DNA from: Archangium lansingense
Lineage (GTDB): Bacteria; Myxococcota; Myxococcia; Myxococcales; Myxococcaceae
Assembly (NCBI RefSeq): GCF_026626635.1
Contig: NZ_JAPNKA010000001.1
Span: forward strand, 9,966,501-10,030,500
DNA length: 64,000 nucleotides
Reading direction: 5' to 3'
Positions within the stretch are counted from its first letter, which is position 1; the number at the start of each line of letters is the position of its first letter. Below are positions 50,581 to 57,962 of this stretch, piece after piece. Both the position numbers and the translations under genes were made by a program. The notes below the pieces were generated by a model, which had not been told where the DNA came from, made no database searches, and worked only from the letters and a program-made list of their open reading frames with translations.

Positions 50581-51876
50581 TCAGCCATTCATTGACAGAC
50601 AACCCGGCCGGCGCCGCCCTCGCAGTGGCGGACGGGACTTCGCCGAGACGAGGAACATCCGGTCCCATTCGGGTGCCACGGAGGTGCAGGCGGCCAGGAG
50701 CACCAGGGCCACCCCCGCCGCTCCGTTCAAGATGCCGGGGTCGGCCTCCCAGGCGGGTTGGCCGGCTTCCGACATCACCCGGGCCAGATAGCCCCCGACC
50801 CCGCAGCCGGGCCTGCGCATTGCGAGCGTCTGCTCCAGCCATAGCCTGGACGCTCGGGCAAGCAGGGGGTCGCCGGTCGACTGATACATCCGGTTGAAGA
50901 GATGGGCCAACCCCGCGGCCCCGTGACAGAAACTCGCGTCCGCGATGCCCGACTCTCCGGGAGGGCGAGCCGCGGCGTGCCGGGCAATCGTCAGGGCCTC
51001 CCGCTCCCAGGCCGGTTCCCCCACGCACCGGGCGGCCACCAGCAGTGCCGCCGCCACTCCAGGATCGCCGTAACACCACGCGGCTCGCGCCGGAGCCGGC
51101 TCCACCCCCGGTCCCAAACAGCGGGGGAAGAGCGAGGGAGAACCCGCCGGCAGCCGCTGGCGCAACAGCCACGTCACGGCTCCGTCCAGCAGCTCGCTAG
51201 CGGTCTTCGCCTCGACCCCTGCCGCCACCGCGCACCCGAGCAACCCGATCACGCCCGGAACTCCGTGAGCGAGGCCCAGGTTGTGCCATCCCCGGGGCGC
51301 CTCGGAGAGGGCATACGTGCTGAGCAACTCGGGTGCGGTGAACCAGGTGAGGCCCTGGCCGGTGCGCTCTGCGCGCTCGGCGAGCAGGTGAACGATCCGC
51401 GCCAGCATCGCCTCCCCCGAGGGGCGCGGAAGCCGCTCCACCGCGTAAATCCCAATGCCGACGAGCCCGCCCATGAGGTCGTACGTGCCCGGCCAGGACG
51501 ATGGAGCCAGGGCCTGCAGCAGGACCTCGTCAACCTCCGAGAGCGGATCGCCGTCCCCAGCGCCGCCCAGCACGTCCTCCACATGGGTGAGCGCCCATGC
51601 GACGCCGACGAACCCGCCGTGCAGTGCGGCCTGCATGGGGGTCGTGGCGACCGCCTCGGCAGCCTGGTCGAGCAGGCGCACGGCTTGCGTTCGATCCGCG
51701 AGCCCTTCCCGACTTCTCGCCGAGTAGGCATGAAGCACCGCTTGTCCCGCGGCACCGTTGCACAAGGTGGGATCGCTGTCCGGATTCACCCGAGCCGCCA
51801 GGGCGGCCGCAATCTCGAAGGCAGTGCGAGACAACTGCTCTTGGAGCGCACCTTCGGCAATCGGTTGCCAGACCAT
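50581..51876 (-). CDS. lanC: Lanthionine synthetase C-like cyclase (LanC)
   Basis: A 431-residue cyclase that adds precursor cysteines to Dha/Dhb. Zinc ligands are Cys268 (AAWCYGDPG), Cys317 and His318 (SFCHGAAGL), and the catalytic His204 is in LAHGVPGVIG. The double alpha-barrel repeats are visible as Gly-rich turns (YDLMGGLVGIGIYAVE, LHGGFVGVAWALTHVE). The start at 51876 has GAGGAG upstream and begins just before the first helix. It is the first gene of lanC-lanA-lanB, with lanA following 28 bases later. Confidence 0.92.
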   Translation of the reverse strand: MVWQPIAEGALQEQLSRTAFEIAAALAARVNPDSDPTLCNGAAGQAVLHAYSARSREGLADRTQAVRLLDQAAEAVATTPMQAALHGGFVGVAWALTHVEDVLGGAGDGDPLSEVDEVLLQALAPSSWPGTYDLMGGLVGIGIYAVERLPRPSGEAMLARIVHLLAERAERTGQGLTWFTAPELLSTYALSEAPRGWHNLGLAHGVPGVIGLLGCAVAAGVEAKTASELLDGAVTWLLRQRLPAGSPSLFPRCLGPGVEPAPARAAWCYGDPGVAAALLVAARCVGEPAWEREALTIARHAAARPPGESGIADASFCHGAAGLAHLFNRMYQSTGDPLLARASRLWLEQTLAMRRPGCGVGGYLARVMSEAGQPAWEADPGILNGAAGVALVLLAACTSVAPEWDRMFLVSAKSRPPLRGRRRPGCLSMNG

Positions 51877-52004
51877 GTGAGCACTCCTCGGCGCATGCGG
51901 GAAGGGAAGACCTCGAATGGGGGATGGAGTGCCCGTCGTCGCGGTGTGATGGGATGTCTCCCGGAGGCGGCGCCCGCGAAGCGAGCCCTCGCTGCTGACG
52001 GCGC

Positions 52005-52180
52005 TCACAGGACGAGCCCCTTCATATGACTCTTCAACCAGTTGCTGATCTGCTTGACGCCAGGAGCACCGACTCCGCCACAACGACCCTCCGGCGTTCC
52101 AAGCTCTGAACAGGAGGCTGGTGTGGAGAGCGTGGCCATGTGAAGGTGCCGTAGCTGGTTGGAGAACACATGACCGCGTC
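52005..52180 (-). pseudogene. C-terminal gene remnant upstream of lanC
   Basis: The frame ends with ATLSTPASCSELGTPEGRC and GGVGAPGVKQISNWLKSHMKG at 52005, after entering from IS91-derived sequence. The last ~25 residues (GAPGV, then a helix with NWLK) faintly recall the C-terminal helix of trypsin-like proteases, but the catalytic parts are gone. A 44-residue start at 52139 lacks a ribosome-binding site. From 51877 to 52004 I see no gene; the lanC promoter must lie there. Confidence 0.3.
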
Positions 52181-52185
52181 CCCTC

Positions 52186-52500
52186 TGCGTTCCCCCAAGC
52201 AGGAGCGGAGGAGAGGAGCGTGACGCGCCCCCAGGTAGGAGCAGAGGAGGCGAGCGTGGCGCCTGAGGCAGGAGCGAGGCAGGAGCGAGGCAGGAGCGGA
52301 GGAAGGAGAGGACGCCGCCAGTAGACTGGGCGGGGCTGCTGCGCAGGACATTCGCGGTGGACGTCTTCACTTGCCACAGGTGTGGGGGCAGGCGGCGGGT
52401 GCTGGCGTACCTGACGGCTTCTGGTGGGGTACGCTCGATATCGGGACACGTGCAACTGCCCTCGCCGCCCACGAGCCTGGCCCCGGCACGGGAGCGACCC
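52186..52500 (+). pseudogene. IS91-type transposase remnant 4 (C-terminal part)
   Basis: It reads PQVGAEEASVAPEAGAR, then in another frame VDWAGLLRRTFAVDVFTCHR, CGGRRRVLAYLTASGGVRSI and GHVQLPSPPTSLAPAR. The CxxC-G zinc-ribbon end is the normal C-terminus of IS91/IS801-type transposases. It picks up where remnant 2 breaks off (VDWAELLSRTFDFDVF). Low-complexity GGCAGGAGCGA repeats at 52258-52310 lie inside it. Confidence 0.78.
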
Positions 52501-52573
52501 AGGTTTCTCTGCGAATCACTGCTCCACCAGGCTGGATATCGCGCTCCCCTACTCTTTCCGATAGACGGACACC

Positions 52574-52951
52574 ATGGACGAGAAGCTGCGACACGCGCTG
52601 GGGGACGCGGCCCGGGCTGCTCGCCTGCGGATGGGCCTCACGCAGGCGGAGGTGGCCAAGAAGGTGCGCCTGAAGCCCGGCGTCTACGGCCGGGTCGAGC
52701 GGGGCGCGATGGTGCCCAGCGTGCCCACGCTGCGGCGCATCTGCGAGACCCTGGCCATCTCCTCGGATGCGCTCCTGTCCCTGGGTACTCAGGCCCACGA
52801 GGCAACGGTGCCGACCCCTCCACCCGAGGCCGGTGAGCACCCGGAGCTGAGCCGCATCATCCACATCTTGCAGGGATGGCCGCCGGAGAGGTTGGCGCTC
52901 TTGCGCAAGCTGCTGGAGACGGCCGACACCAACCTCTCAGGCGAGAGCTAA
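52574..52951 (+). CDS. XRE-family transcriptional regulator (1)
   Basis: A 125-residue protein with an N-terminal helix-turn-helix (RLRMGLTQAEVAKKVRLKPG, YGRVERGAMVPSVPTLRRIC). A Pro-rich linker precedes a short C-terminal helix pair (RIIHILQGWPPERLALLRKL). It converges on, and overlaps by four bases, a second, similar regulator. It may regulate the lan cluster or its neighbours, by position only. Confidence 0.88.
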   Translation: MDEKLRHALGDAARAARLRMGLTQAEVAKKVRLKPGVYGRVERGAMVPSVPTLRRICETLAISSDALLSLGTQAHEATVPTPPPEAGEHPELSRIIHILQGWPPERLALLRKLLETADTNLSGES

Positions 52952-53340
52952 CGGGCCTCGGGCTGCACGAGGCTGCGCGCCATGTAACCGACAGCGCTGA
53001 GCTGCTTGTCGTCCAACTGGCGCAGGGTGCGCAGCAGGCGGCGCATCTGCGGCGATTCCTCCGGGGTGGGCTCGGACTCCTTCAACCAAGCCGCCGCCTC
53101 GCCCGCTTGAAGTCCCAGGGCGGCGCTGGCATCCACCCGCAACACCATGCAGAGCTTGCGCAGGGTGAGGACGCTGGGCGTCAGGTGGCCCCGCTCCATC
53201 CGCCCGTACACCTCGGTGACCACTCCCACGCGCTCGGCCACGTCCGCCTGGGTCAGCTCGGCCTTGAGCCGGGCCTCTTTCAGCATTTCTCCCAGGTGGA
53301 CGGTCAGCTTCTTCTTCGTCAGGTGCGTGCTGTTCTTCAT
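52948..53340 (-). CDS. XRE-family transcriptional regulator (2)
   Basis: A 130-residue regulator starting MKNSTHLTKKKLTVHLGEML. The helix-turn-helix is RLKAELTQADVAERVGVVTE with YGRMERGHLTPSVLTLRKLC. The C-terminal helices (PQMRRLLRTLRQLDDKQLSA) parallel those of regulator 1, so the two are paralogues in convergent arrangement. It lies two bases behind the kinase gene in the same direction, so kinase and regulator are probably one unit. Confidence 0.88.
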   Translation of the reverse strand: MKNSTHLTKKKLTVHLGEMLKEARLKAELTQADVAERVGVVTEVYGRMERGHLTPSVLTLRKLCMVLRVDASAALGLQAGEAAAWLKESEPTPEESPQMRRLLRTLRQLDDKQLSAVGYMARSLVQPEAR

Positions 53341-53342
53341 GG

Positions 53343-54389
53343 TCACTCGCTCCGCTCCATCTCTTCCTCCTCGGCCGTGGCTTCCTCCTCGGGAGTGAGC
53401 AGGACGCCCTTCTCGATGGGGAAGGCGCCTGTCTCCTGGGGAGCTGGCTTGTCGCGGTCGAGGGCTCGCAGCTCCGCCGCTGCCCTGGAGCGTCCGAACC
53501 GCTTGCCCTGGCCACTCAGCCATGCGCACAGCTCGTCCCTCATCTCACCGCCACTCTGGTAGCGCTCGTCCGGGTTGCCGCGCAGGGCCTTGTGGAGAAT
53601 CCGCTTGAGCGGCTCGGGCACCTTCCGGGCCACGCGCTCCACGTCCTCCGGGCCGAAGCTCAGGATGCGGTCGGCCAGCTCCCCCACGCTCGTCCAAGTG
53701 GGACGCTCGGCGCGCACGCGGGCGTTGTACCGGATTGCTTCCGGGGACTCGCCGAACGGCAGCCTCACGTCCGGTGAGTCCAGCGGGTACTGGCCCGACA
53801 GCATCTCCAGCAGCACCATGCCCAGCGAGTAGAGGTCCGCCCGCCCATCGGGCTCCTGGTGGCGCATCACCTCGGGAGCGGCATAGTCCAGCTCCGCGCG
53901 CAGCACCTTGGAGGGCGTGTCCAGCCGTCCGACCATCCGCGAGTACGCCACGCCGAAGTCGGTGAGCTTCACCCGGCCGCTGGACTCCAGCCGGATGCTC
54001 ATGGGGCTCACCGCCCGGTGTACAACGTGCAGCGGTCGGCCCTCCTCGTCCTGGCTGTTCCAGGCGTAGTGGAGCGCGTCGGCCACCTCGGCGGCGATGT
54101 AGACGGCATGGGCCAGTGCGAGCGTCCTGCCCAGCAGCAGCGCCGTCTCCATGGCCGTCGCCAGGAAGAGGCCCGGGGAGTGCTCCATCACCACGTAGGG
54201 CTCGCCCTGGTGCTCCGCCAGCTCGTACACCTGGGCGATGCCGGGGTGGTGCAGCCGTGTTGCGAGCTGCACTTCCTCCACCACGGCCCGCTGGCGGCGC
54301 TCGTCCTCGGGCGGCATCTCCACGCGCTTGATGATGACAAGGCACGGAACGCTCTCCCCCTGCAAGGAAGTGCGCCGGGCGATGGCCAT
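53343..54389 (-). CDS. Protein-kinase-fold protein lacking the catalytic Asp (pseudokinase candidate)
   Basis: A 348-residue Hanks-type kinase fold. The VAIK lysine is Lys21 (CLVIIKRVEM), and the DFG motif is intact at 144-146 (VKLTDFGVAYS). The APE-like segment is DYAAPEVMRH. The catalytic loop reads VVHRAVSPMSIRL, so the HRD Asp is Ala126 and the usual Asn is Ser. The glycine-rich loop is missing at this start. In-frame sequence upstream (GPDGLLFKGPEKRYIFIAPL) looks like genuine protein but has no ATG, GTG or TTG before a stop at 54533, so the 5' end may be damaged. The Glu-rich tail precedes the XRE gene. Confidence 0.75.
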   Translation of the reverse strand: MAIARRTSLQGESVPCLVIIKRVEMPPEDERRQRAVVEEVQLATRLHHPGIAQVYELAEHQGEPYVVMEHSPGLFLATAMETALLLGRTLALAHAVYIAAEVADALHYAWNSQDEEGRPLHVVHRAVSPMSIRLESSGRVKLTDFGVAYSRMVGRLDTPSKVLRAELDYAAPEVMRHQEPDGRADLYSLGMVLLEMLSGQYPLDSPDVRLPFGESPEAIRYNARVRAERPTWTSVGELADRILSFGPEDVERVARKVPEPLKRILHKALRGNPDERYQSGGEMRDELCAWLSGQGKRFGRSRAAAELRALDRDKPAPQETGAFPIEKGVLLTPEEEATAEEEEMERSE

Positions 54390-54645
54390 GGGGTCATGCG
54401 CGTCCAGTAAGGGGGCGATGAAGATGTAGCGTTTCTCGGGTCCCTTGAAGAGAAGACCGTCAGGACCCGTGGGGCGGATGGGGGAGCTGTCGTTGGTGTT
54501 GATAACCCCACACCGCGAAGAATTGGCGTCTTATCTGGATTGAAGGTTTTGGAGGCTTGGCCAAGATATCGCATGGAAACCAACCGTGAGAGGGGCTCAT
54601 GCGCTTCTTGGGACCTAGAGATCGGGCAGCTCATTCACCCCGTTC

Positions 54646-55035
54646 ATGGCGGCCATCCTCACGGTAGTGTTGACCTCGGGGTGTGCGGGGGCGGACGCGG
54701 CGCTCGCGGACGTCGAGTGCAACCAGACGGACAGCACCGCCACCTGCTGCCTGAAGATGAACCCCGGCCAGTATGAGAGGTGTGGTGTGACACCCCCGCC
54801 GCAGTCGGCTGAGCGATTCAATGCCGCGGTTCCCAAGCTCCCGACCCGCCAGGAGAAGGAGAAGTGGCGCAAGGACATCTGCACACCGGCTTACGACAGG
54901 TGCATTGATGCTGGCGGTGGAAGCATCGAGGGCCGGGTCTGGGGCGAGACGCAGTGCAAGGCGTGCTTCGAAGCCTGCATGCGCTACGGGTCATGGCCCA
55001 AGGAGGCCAACGACAAGCCCTGTCCGGGAGCGTAA
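54646..55035 (+). CDS. Small Cys-rich lipoprotein, possible toxin-type domain
   Basis: A 129-residue lipoprotein with signal MAAILTVVLTSGC. The mature part has paired cysteines (ECNQTDSTATCCLKMNPGQY, WRKDICTPAYDRCIDAGGG, TQCKACFEACMRYGSWPKEA, ending NDKPCPGA). From memory, a similar Cys-rich end occurs in some SitA-type lipoprotein toxins of myxobacteria, so this may be a short relative. That link is uncertain. The next gene follows after two bases, as an immunity or partner gene would. Confidence 0.5.
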   Translation: MAAILTVVLTSGCAGADAALADVECNQTDSTATCCLKMNPGQYERCGVTPPPQSAERFNAAVPKLPTRQEKEKWRKDICTPAYDRCIDAGGGSIEGRVWGETQCKACFEACMRYGSWPKEANDKPCPGA

Positions 55036-55037
55036 CC

Positions 55038-55523
55038 ATGCGACGCACACGAAAAGAGCGCGGGCTGGCTCGCGGGCAGGAAAAGGACCAGCTCCTCGTG
55101 AAGCTGCTGAAGGCCGACGCCCCATACGAGGAGATCAAGCGCGCATTGCTGGAGCTGGAGAAACGGTGGTTGCGCGAGGCGAAGACCGAGGTTGAACGTC
55201 AGCAGACCCGGCGCAGCATCGCGGAGGATCTCGTCTCTCAGGCGTACTCGTTCGACATGCCGTGGGAGGAGTTCGGCCAGTGGCTTCGCCGTGTCCAACG
55301 GCTCGGCTTCTCCAACCTCGCGCTGCGCGTCCACATCGCCTGCCTCTACGTGCAATCGCTCCACCTCTTCCCCCGCCGGGCCCGAGAAGCATGGGACATG
55401 CTGGAGGACGCGGAGCGGAGGGTCCTGCGCATCCGCAAGGAGCACTTCCTCCGGAAGGAGAGCCTGAGCGCCATTGCCCACGCGAAGATGGTGGCCACGG
55501 TGGGCAGGCCCACCTCTCGATGA
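55038..55523 (+). CDS. Hypothetical helical protein, partner of the upstream lipoprotein
   Basis: A 161-residue, strongly basic, all-helical soluble protein. It includes QEKDQLLVKLLKADAPYEEI, RWLREAKTEVERQQTRRSIA, YSFDMPWEEFGQWLRRVQRL and LFPRRAREAWDMLEDAERRV. No signal peptide. ATG 55038 has GGGAG upstream and lies two bases after the lipoprotein stop. I do not recognise the family. If the lipoprotein is a toxin this would be the candidate immunity protein. Confidence 0.6.
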   Translation: MRRTRKERGLARGQEKDQLLVKLLKADAPYEEIKRALLELEKRWLREAKTEVERQQTRRSIAEDLVSQAYSFDMPWEEFGQWLRRVQRLGFSNLALRVHIACLYVQSLHLFPRRAREAWDMLEDAERRVLRIRKEHFLRKESLSAIAHAKMVATVGRPTSR

Positions 55524-55544
55524 AAGTGGGCTTGCCCCGGTTAC

Positions 55545-55987
55545 GTGGACAAGGCCCCGACCTGGCGAGCCACTGCGATCTTCACCCGTGACGAGTTGGA
55601 GATGCTCATCTCCGATTCACGAGTCCCGCCCGACCGGCAGGTGCTCTACGCCCTCCAAGGCATCGCGGCGCTCCGGCACGGGGCGGCCGCCGGTCTTCGC
55701 TGGAAGCACTACGATCCTACAAGCGGCTGGTGAAGGACATGGAGGCACTCGGCCTGCGGCACCGACGAGGCCATGACCTGCGCCGGACGATGATCTCCCT
55801 CGCCCGCACGGATGGCGCGCGGAAGGACATCCTCGAACTCTGCACGCACACCCCGCGCAAGAGTGGCAACACCATCGACCTCTACACCACGTTCCCGTGG
55901 GAGGCCCTCTGCGCCGAGGTGGCGAAGCTCAAGGTCCAGCGCCACGAGCGCGGCCAGCTCGCCCGGCTGCCACTGGCGGCTTCCGCA
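55545..55987 (+). pseudogene. Decayed tyrosine integrase next to ssrA
   Basis: Two frames make one integrase catalytic domain. The first is FTRDELEMLISDSRVPPDRQ and ALRHGAAAGLRWKHYDP (first catalytic Arg). After a deletion/shift near 55725 comes RLVKDMEALGLRHRRGHDLR (His-x-x-Arg), MISLARTDGARKDILELCTH, and NTIDLYTTFPWEALCAEVAK with the nucleophile Tyr. The N-terminal arm-binding domain and part of the core are missing. It ends right at the ssrA-proximal repeat and reads toward ssrA, as integrases of ssrA-targeting elements do. Confidence 0.85.
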
Positions 55988-56025
55988 GAAAAAGAAAACC
56001 CCGGCTCGCCTGATGGCGGCCGGGG
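55988..56025 (-). terminator. Intrinsic terminator of ssrA
   Basis: On the minus strand, the stem CCCCGGC...GCCGGGG (56025-55999, with an inner CGCC/GGCG pair and one bulge) is followed by TTTTCTTTTTC (55998-55988). It lies 16 bases past the tmRNA 3' end. The same structure is duplicated at 30841-30804. Confidence 0.85.
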
Positions 56026-56065
56026 CCTTGCTACATCCAGTGGAGGCGGCGGGAATCGAACCCGC
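55988..56065. repeat. ssrA-proximal attachment site, 78-bp direct repeat
   Basis: Identical to 30804-30881. It covers the last 25 bases of ssrA (56041-56065) and its terminator. The crossover must lie within these 78 bases. Confidence 0.88.
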
Positions 56066-56401
56066 GTCCGAAAGCCTTCCGTCCTTTGACCCTACGTGCG
56101 TAGTCCGCGATTTGTTACGTCCCCCAGACTCCCACGGACGGGATTCTGTGAGCCGGTCCTGGATGATCTCACCGCCGAGAGTCCAGGCACCCTCGACGGC
56201 CAGCCCGCATTATGACGGTCCTGCCCCACCCCACGGGCCGAGAGCGGGAGGACCGCGCACTAGGAAACTGCTAGTTAGGCAGCCAGCGCGAGCTCAACGT
56301 TGTCGTTGGCTTTTGTGTCTGTGTCGGTGGTTTTACGAGCAACTGACAAGCTCGGCACGCGTCTCGAACTTCCATGCCCCCGTCGAAACCAGGTCGCCCC
56401 C
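56041..56401 (-). ncRNA. ssrA: Transfer-messenger RNA (tmRNA)
   Basis: Ribosome-rescue RNA that tags stalled proteins for proteolysis. The 5' acceptor strand GGGGGCG (56401-56395) pairs with CGCCTCC at the 3' end, and GACCTGGTTTCGACGGGGG follows the 5' end. The T-arm is GCGGGTTCGATTCCCGC. The tag frame reads GCCAACGACAACGTTGAGCT and ends GCTGCCTAA, giving ANDNVELALAA. The 3' CCA is not fully encoded (the discriminator A at 56041 is followed by CTG). The 361-nt length is normal for a one-piece tmRNA. Its 3' end is the island attachment site. Confidence 0.95.
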
Positions 56402-56603
56402 TTCGGGCACTTCAACTGCGCTCACTTCCTCGTTGCTCCATCCACCTTAACCGCTGACGGCGCCCGGTCAATCCTTCTGACACCTCGCGCTGTCGTCCTC
56501 CAACGGCCGCCCACCTCCGCCCGCCCGCTCGTGGGAATAGCAAGTAGGCTGCGCCGTTCCCTGGCCCCCACCTCGTGGGTGCTTCAGCGACCTGAGGACA
56601 CGC

Positions 56604-57962
56604 ATGCAACGACGGTTCATCCCCCTCCTGCTCCTCCTGTTGGGAGCAGCACTCCCCGCCGCGGCCGCCGAGCAGGCCGCCTCCCCCTTCTTCCCCTACC
56701 CCATGAAGGTCGATCGCCTGCCCAACGGGCTCACGGTCGTCCGCGTGCCCTTCAACTCGCCGGGTCTCATCGCCTACCAGACCGTGGTGCGCGTGGGCTC
56801 GCGCAATGAAGTGGAGCCGGGCAAGACGGGCTTCGCCCACTTCTTCGAGCACATGATGTTCAAGGGCACGAAGAACTTCCCCGAGGGCGAGCGCGAGAAG
56901 GTCATCAGCACCTACGGCTACGACGACAACGCCTTCACCTCCGACGACATCACCGTCTACCACTCGTACGGGCCCGCCGCCGGCATGGAGAAGCTGGTGG
57001 AGATCGAGGCCGACCGCTTCCGCAACCTCGAGTACTCGGAGCCCTCCTTCCAGACCGAGGCGCTCGCCGTGCTCGGCGAGTACCACAAGAACGCCGCCCA
57101 GCCCTACCTGAAGATCGAGGAGGAGCTCGGCCGCACCGCCTTCACCAAGCACACCTACGGGCATACGACGCTCGGCTACTACGACGACGTCAAGGCCATG
57201 CCCCAGGCCTACCAGTACAGCCGCACCTTCTTCGAGCGCTGGTACACCCCGGACAACCTCATCCTCATCGTCGTCGGTGACTTCAACGACGACACGCTCA
57301 TGCAGGCGGTGCGCAAGCACTACGGCCCGTGGGACCGCAAGAGCGCCACCGTCAACGTGCCCGCCGAGCCGCCCCAGACGAAGGAGCGCTCCGTCCACAT
57401 CGACTGGCCCCAGAGCACCCAGCCTCGCCAGATGTTCGCCTGGCGCACCCCGGCCGCCCGGCTCGACACCTCCGACGCCGCCATCCAGACCGTGCTCGCC
57501 GACTACCTCGTCGGCCCCACCAGCCCGCTCTACAAAGAGCTCGTGCTGGACAAGCAGCTCGCCCAGCACATTGGCAGCGACTTCTCCATCCACCGCGACC
57601 CGCACCTCTTCAGCCTCGTCGCCGTCCTCCAGGAGGAGGGAAACCGCGACGCCGTCCGCAACGCCTTCAATGCCGCCGTGAGGGAGCTCGCCACCGGCAA
57701 GGTGGACGCCGGCCGCGTCGAGGCCATCAAGAGCAACACCCGCTACGGGCTGCTCATGAACATGGAGACCGCCAAGTCCGTGGCCACCCAGCTCTCCTGG
57801 TACGCCGGCATCTTCGGCACGCCGGACGCGCTCGGCCGCCACTACCAGAAGGTCTCCGAGGTGACGCCGGCCAATCTGGTCACCTTCGCCAAGAAGTACC
57901 TCACCGCCGCCAACCGCACCCAGCTCACCCTCACCCCCAAGAAGGCCGGAGGCCAGAACTGA
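56604..57962 (+). CDS. M16-family zinc peptidase (active-type subunit)
   Basis: A 452-residue exported peptidase with signal FIPLLLLLLGAALPAAAA. The inverted zinc motif HFFEH is in TGFAHFFEHMMFKGTKNFPE; a downstream Glu ligand lies in QTEALAVLGEYHKN. The M16 middle (FFERWYTPDNLILIVVGDFN) and C-terminal domain follow, so this is the catalytic half of a two-subunit M16B system. It is joined to the next gene by a TGATG overlap. It probably works in the periplasm. Confidence 0.92.
   Translation: MQRRFIPLLLLLLGAALPAAAAEQAASPFFPYPMKVDRLPNGLTVVRVPFNSPGLIAYQTVVRVGSRNEVEPGKTGFAHFFEHMMFKGTKNFPEGEREKVISTYGYDDNAFTSDDITVYHSYGPAAGMEKLVEIEADRFRNLEYSEPSFQTEALAVLGEYHKNAAQPYLKIEEELGRTAFTKHTYGHTTLGYYDDVKAMPQAYQYSRTFFERWYTPDNLILIVVGDFNDDTLMQAVRKHYGPWDRKSATVNVPAEPPQTKERSVHIDWPQSTQPRQMFAWRTPAARLDTSDAAIQTVLADYLVGPTSPLYKELVLDKQLAQHIGSDFSIHRDPHLFSLVAVLQEEGNRDAVRNAFNAAVRELATGKVDAGRVEAIKSNTRYGLLMNMETAKSVATQLSWYAGIFGTPDALGRHYQKVSEVTPANLVTFAKKYLTAANRTQLTLTPKKAGGQN

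Larger units (their letters stand above)
30804..56065. mobile_element. ~25-kb genomic island integrated in ssrA
   Basis: Bounded by perfect 78-bp direct repeats (30804-30881 and 55988-56065) carrying the ssrA 3' end. A decayed tyrosine integrase ends right at the ssrA-proximal repeat (55545-55987). Cargo includes an IS21 and an IS66 element, a second serine recombinase, a SitA-like toxin/immunity pair, a lanthipeptide cluster, two XRE regulators with a kinase-fold protein, and a small lipoprotein pair. Several truncated genes show it is old and repeatedly rearranged. It is probably no longer self-mobile because the integrase is broken. Confidence 0.8.

Noticed and set aside
52258..52310. Short direct repeats (GGCAGGAGCGA) considered as a CRISPR-like or tandem element
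   Set aside because: Copies are adjacent without spacers and lie inside the IS91 remnant, where they encode Gly/Ala/Glu-rich linker sequence.
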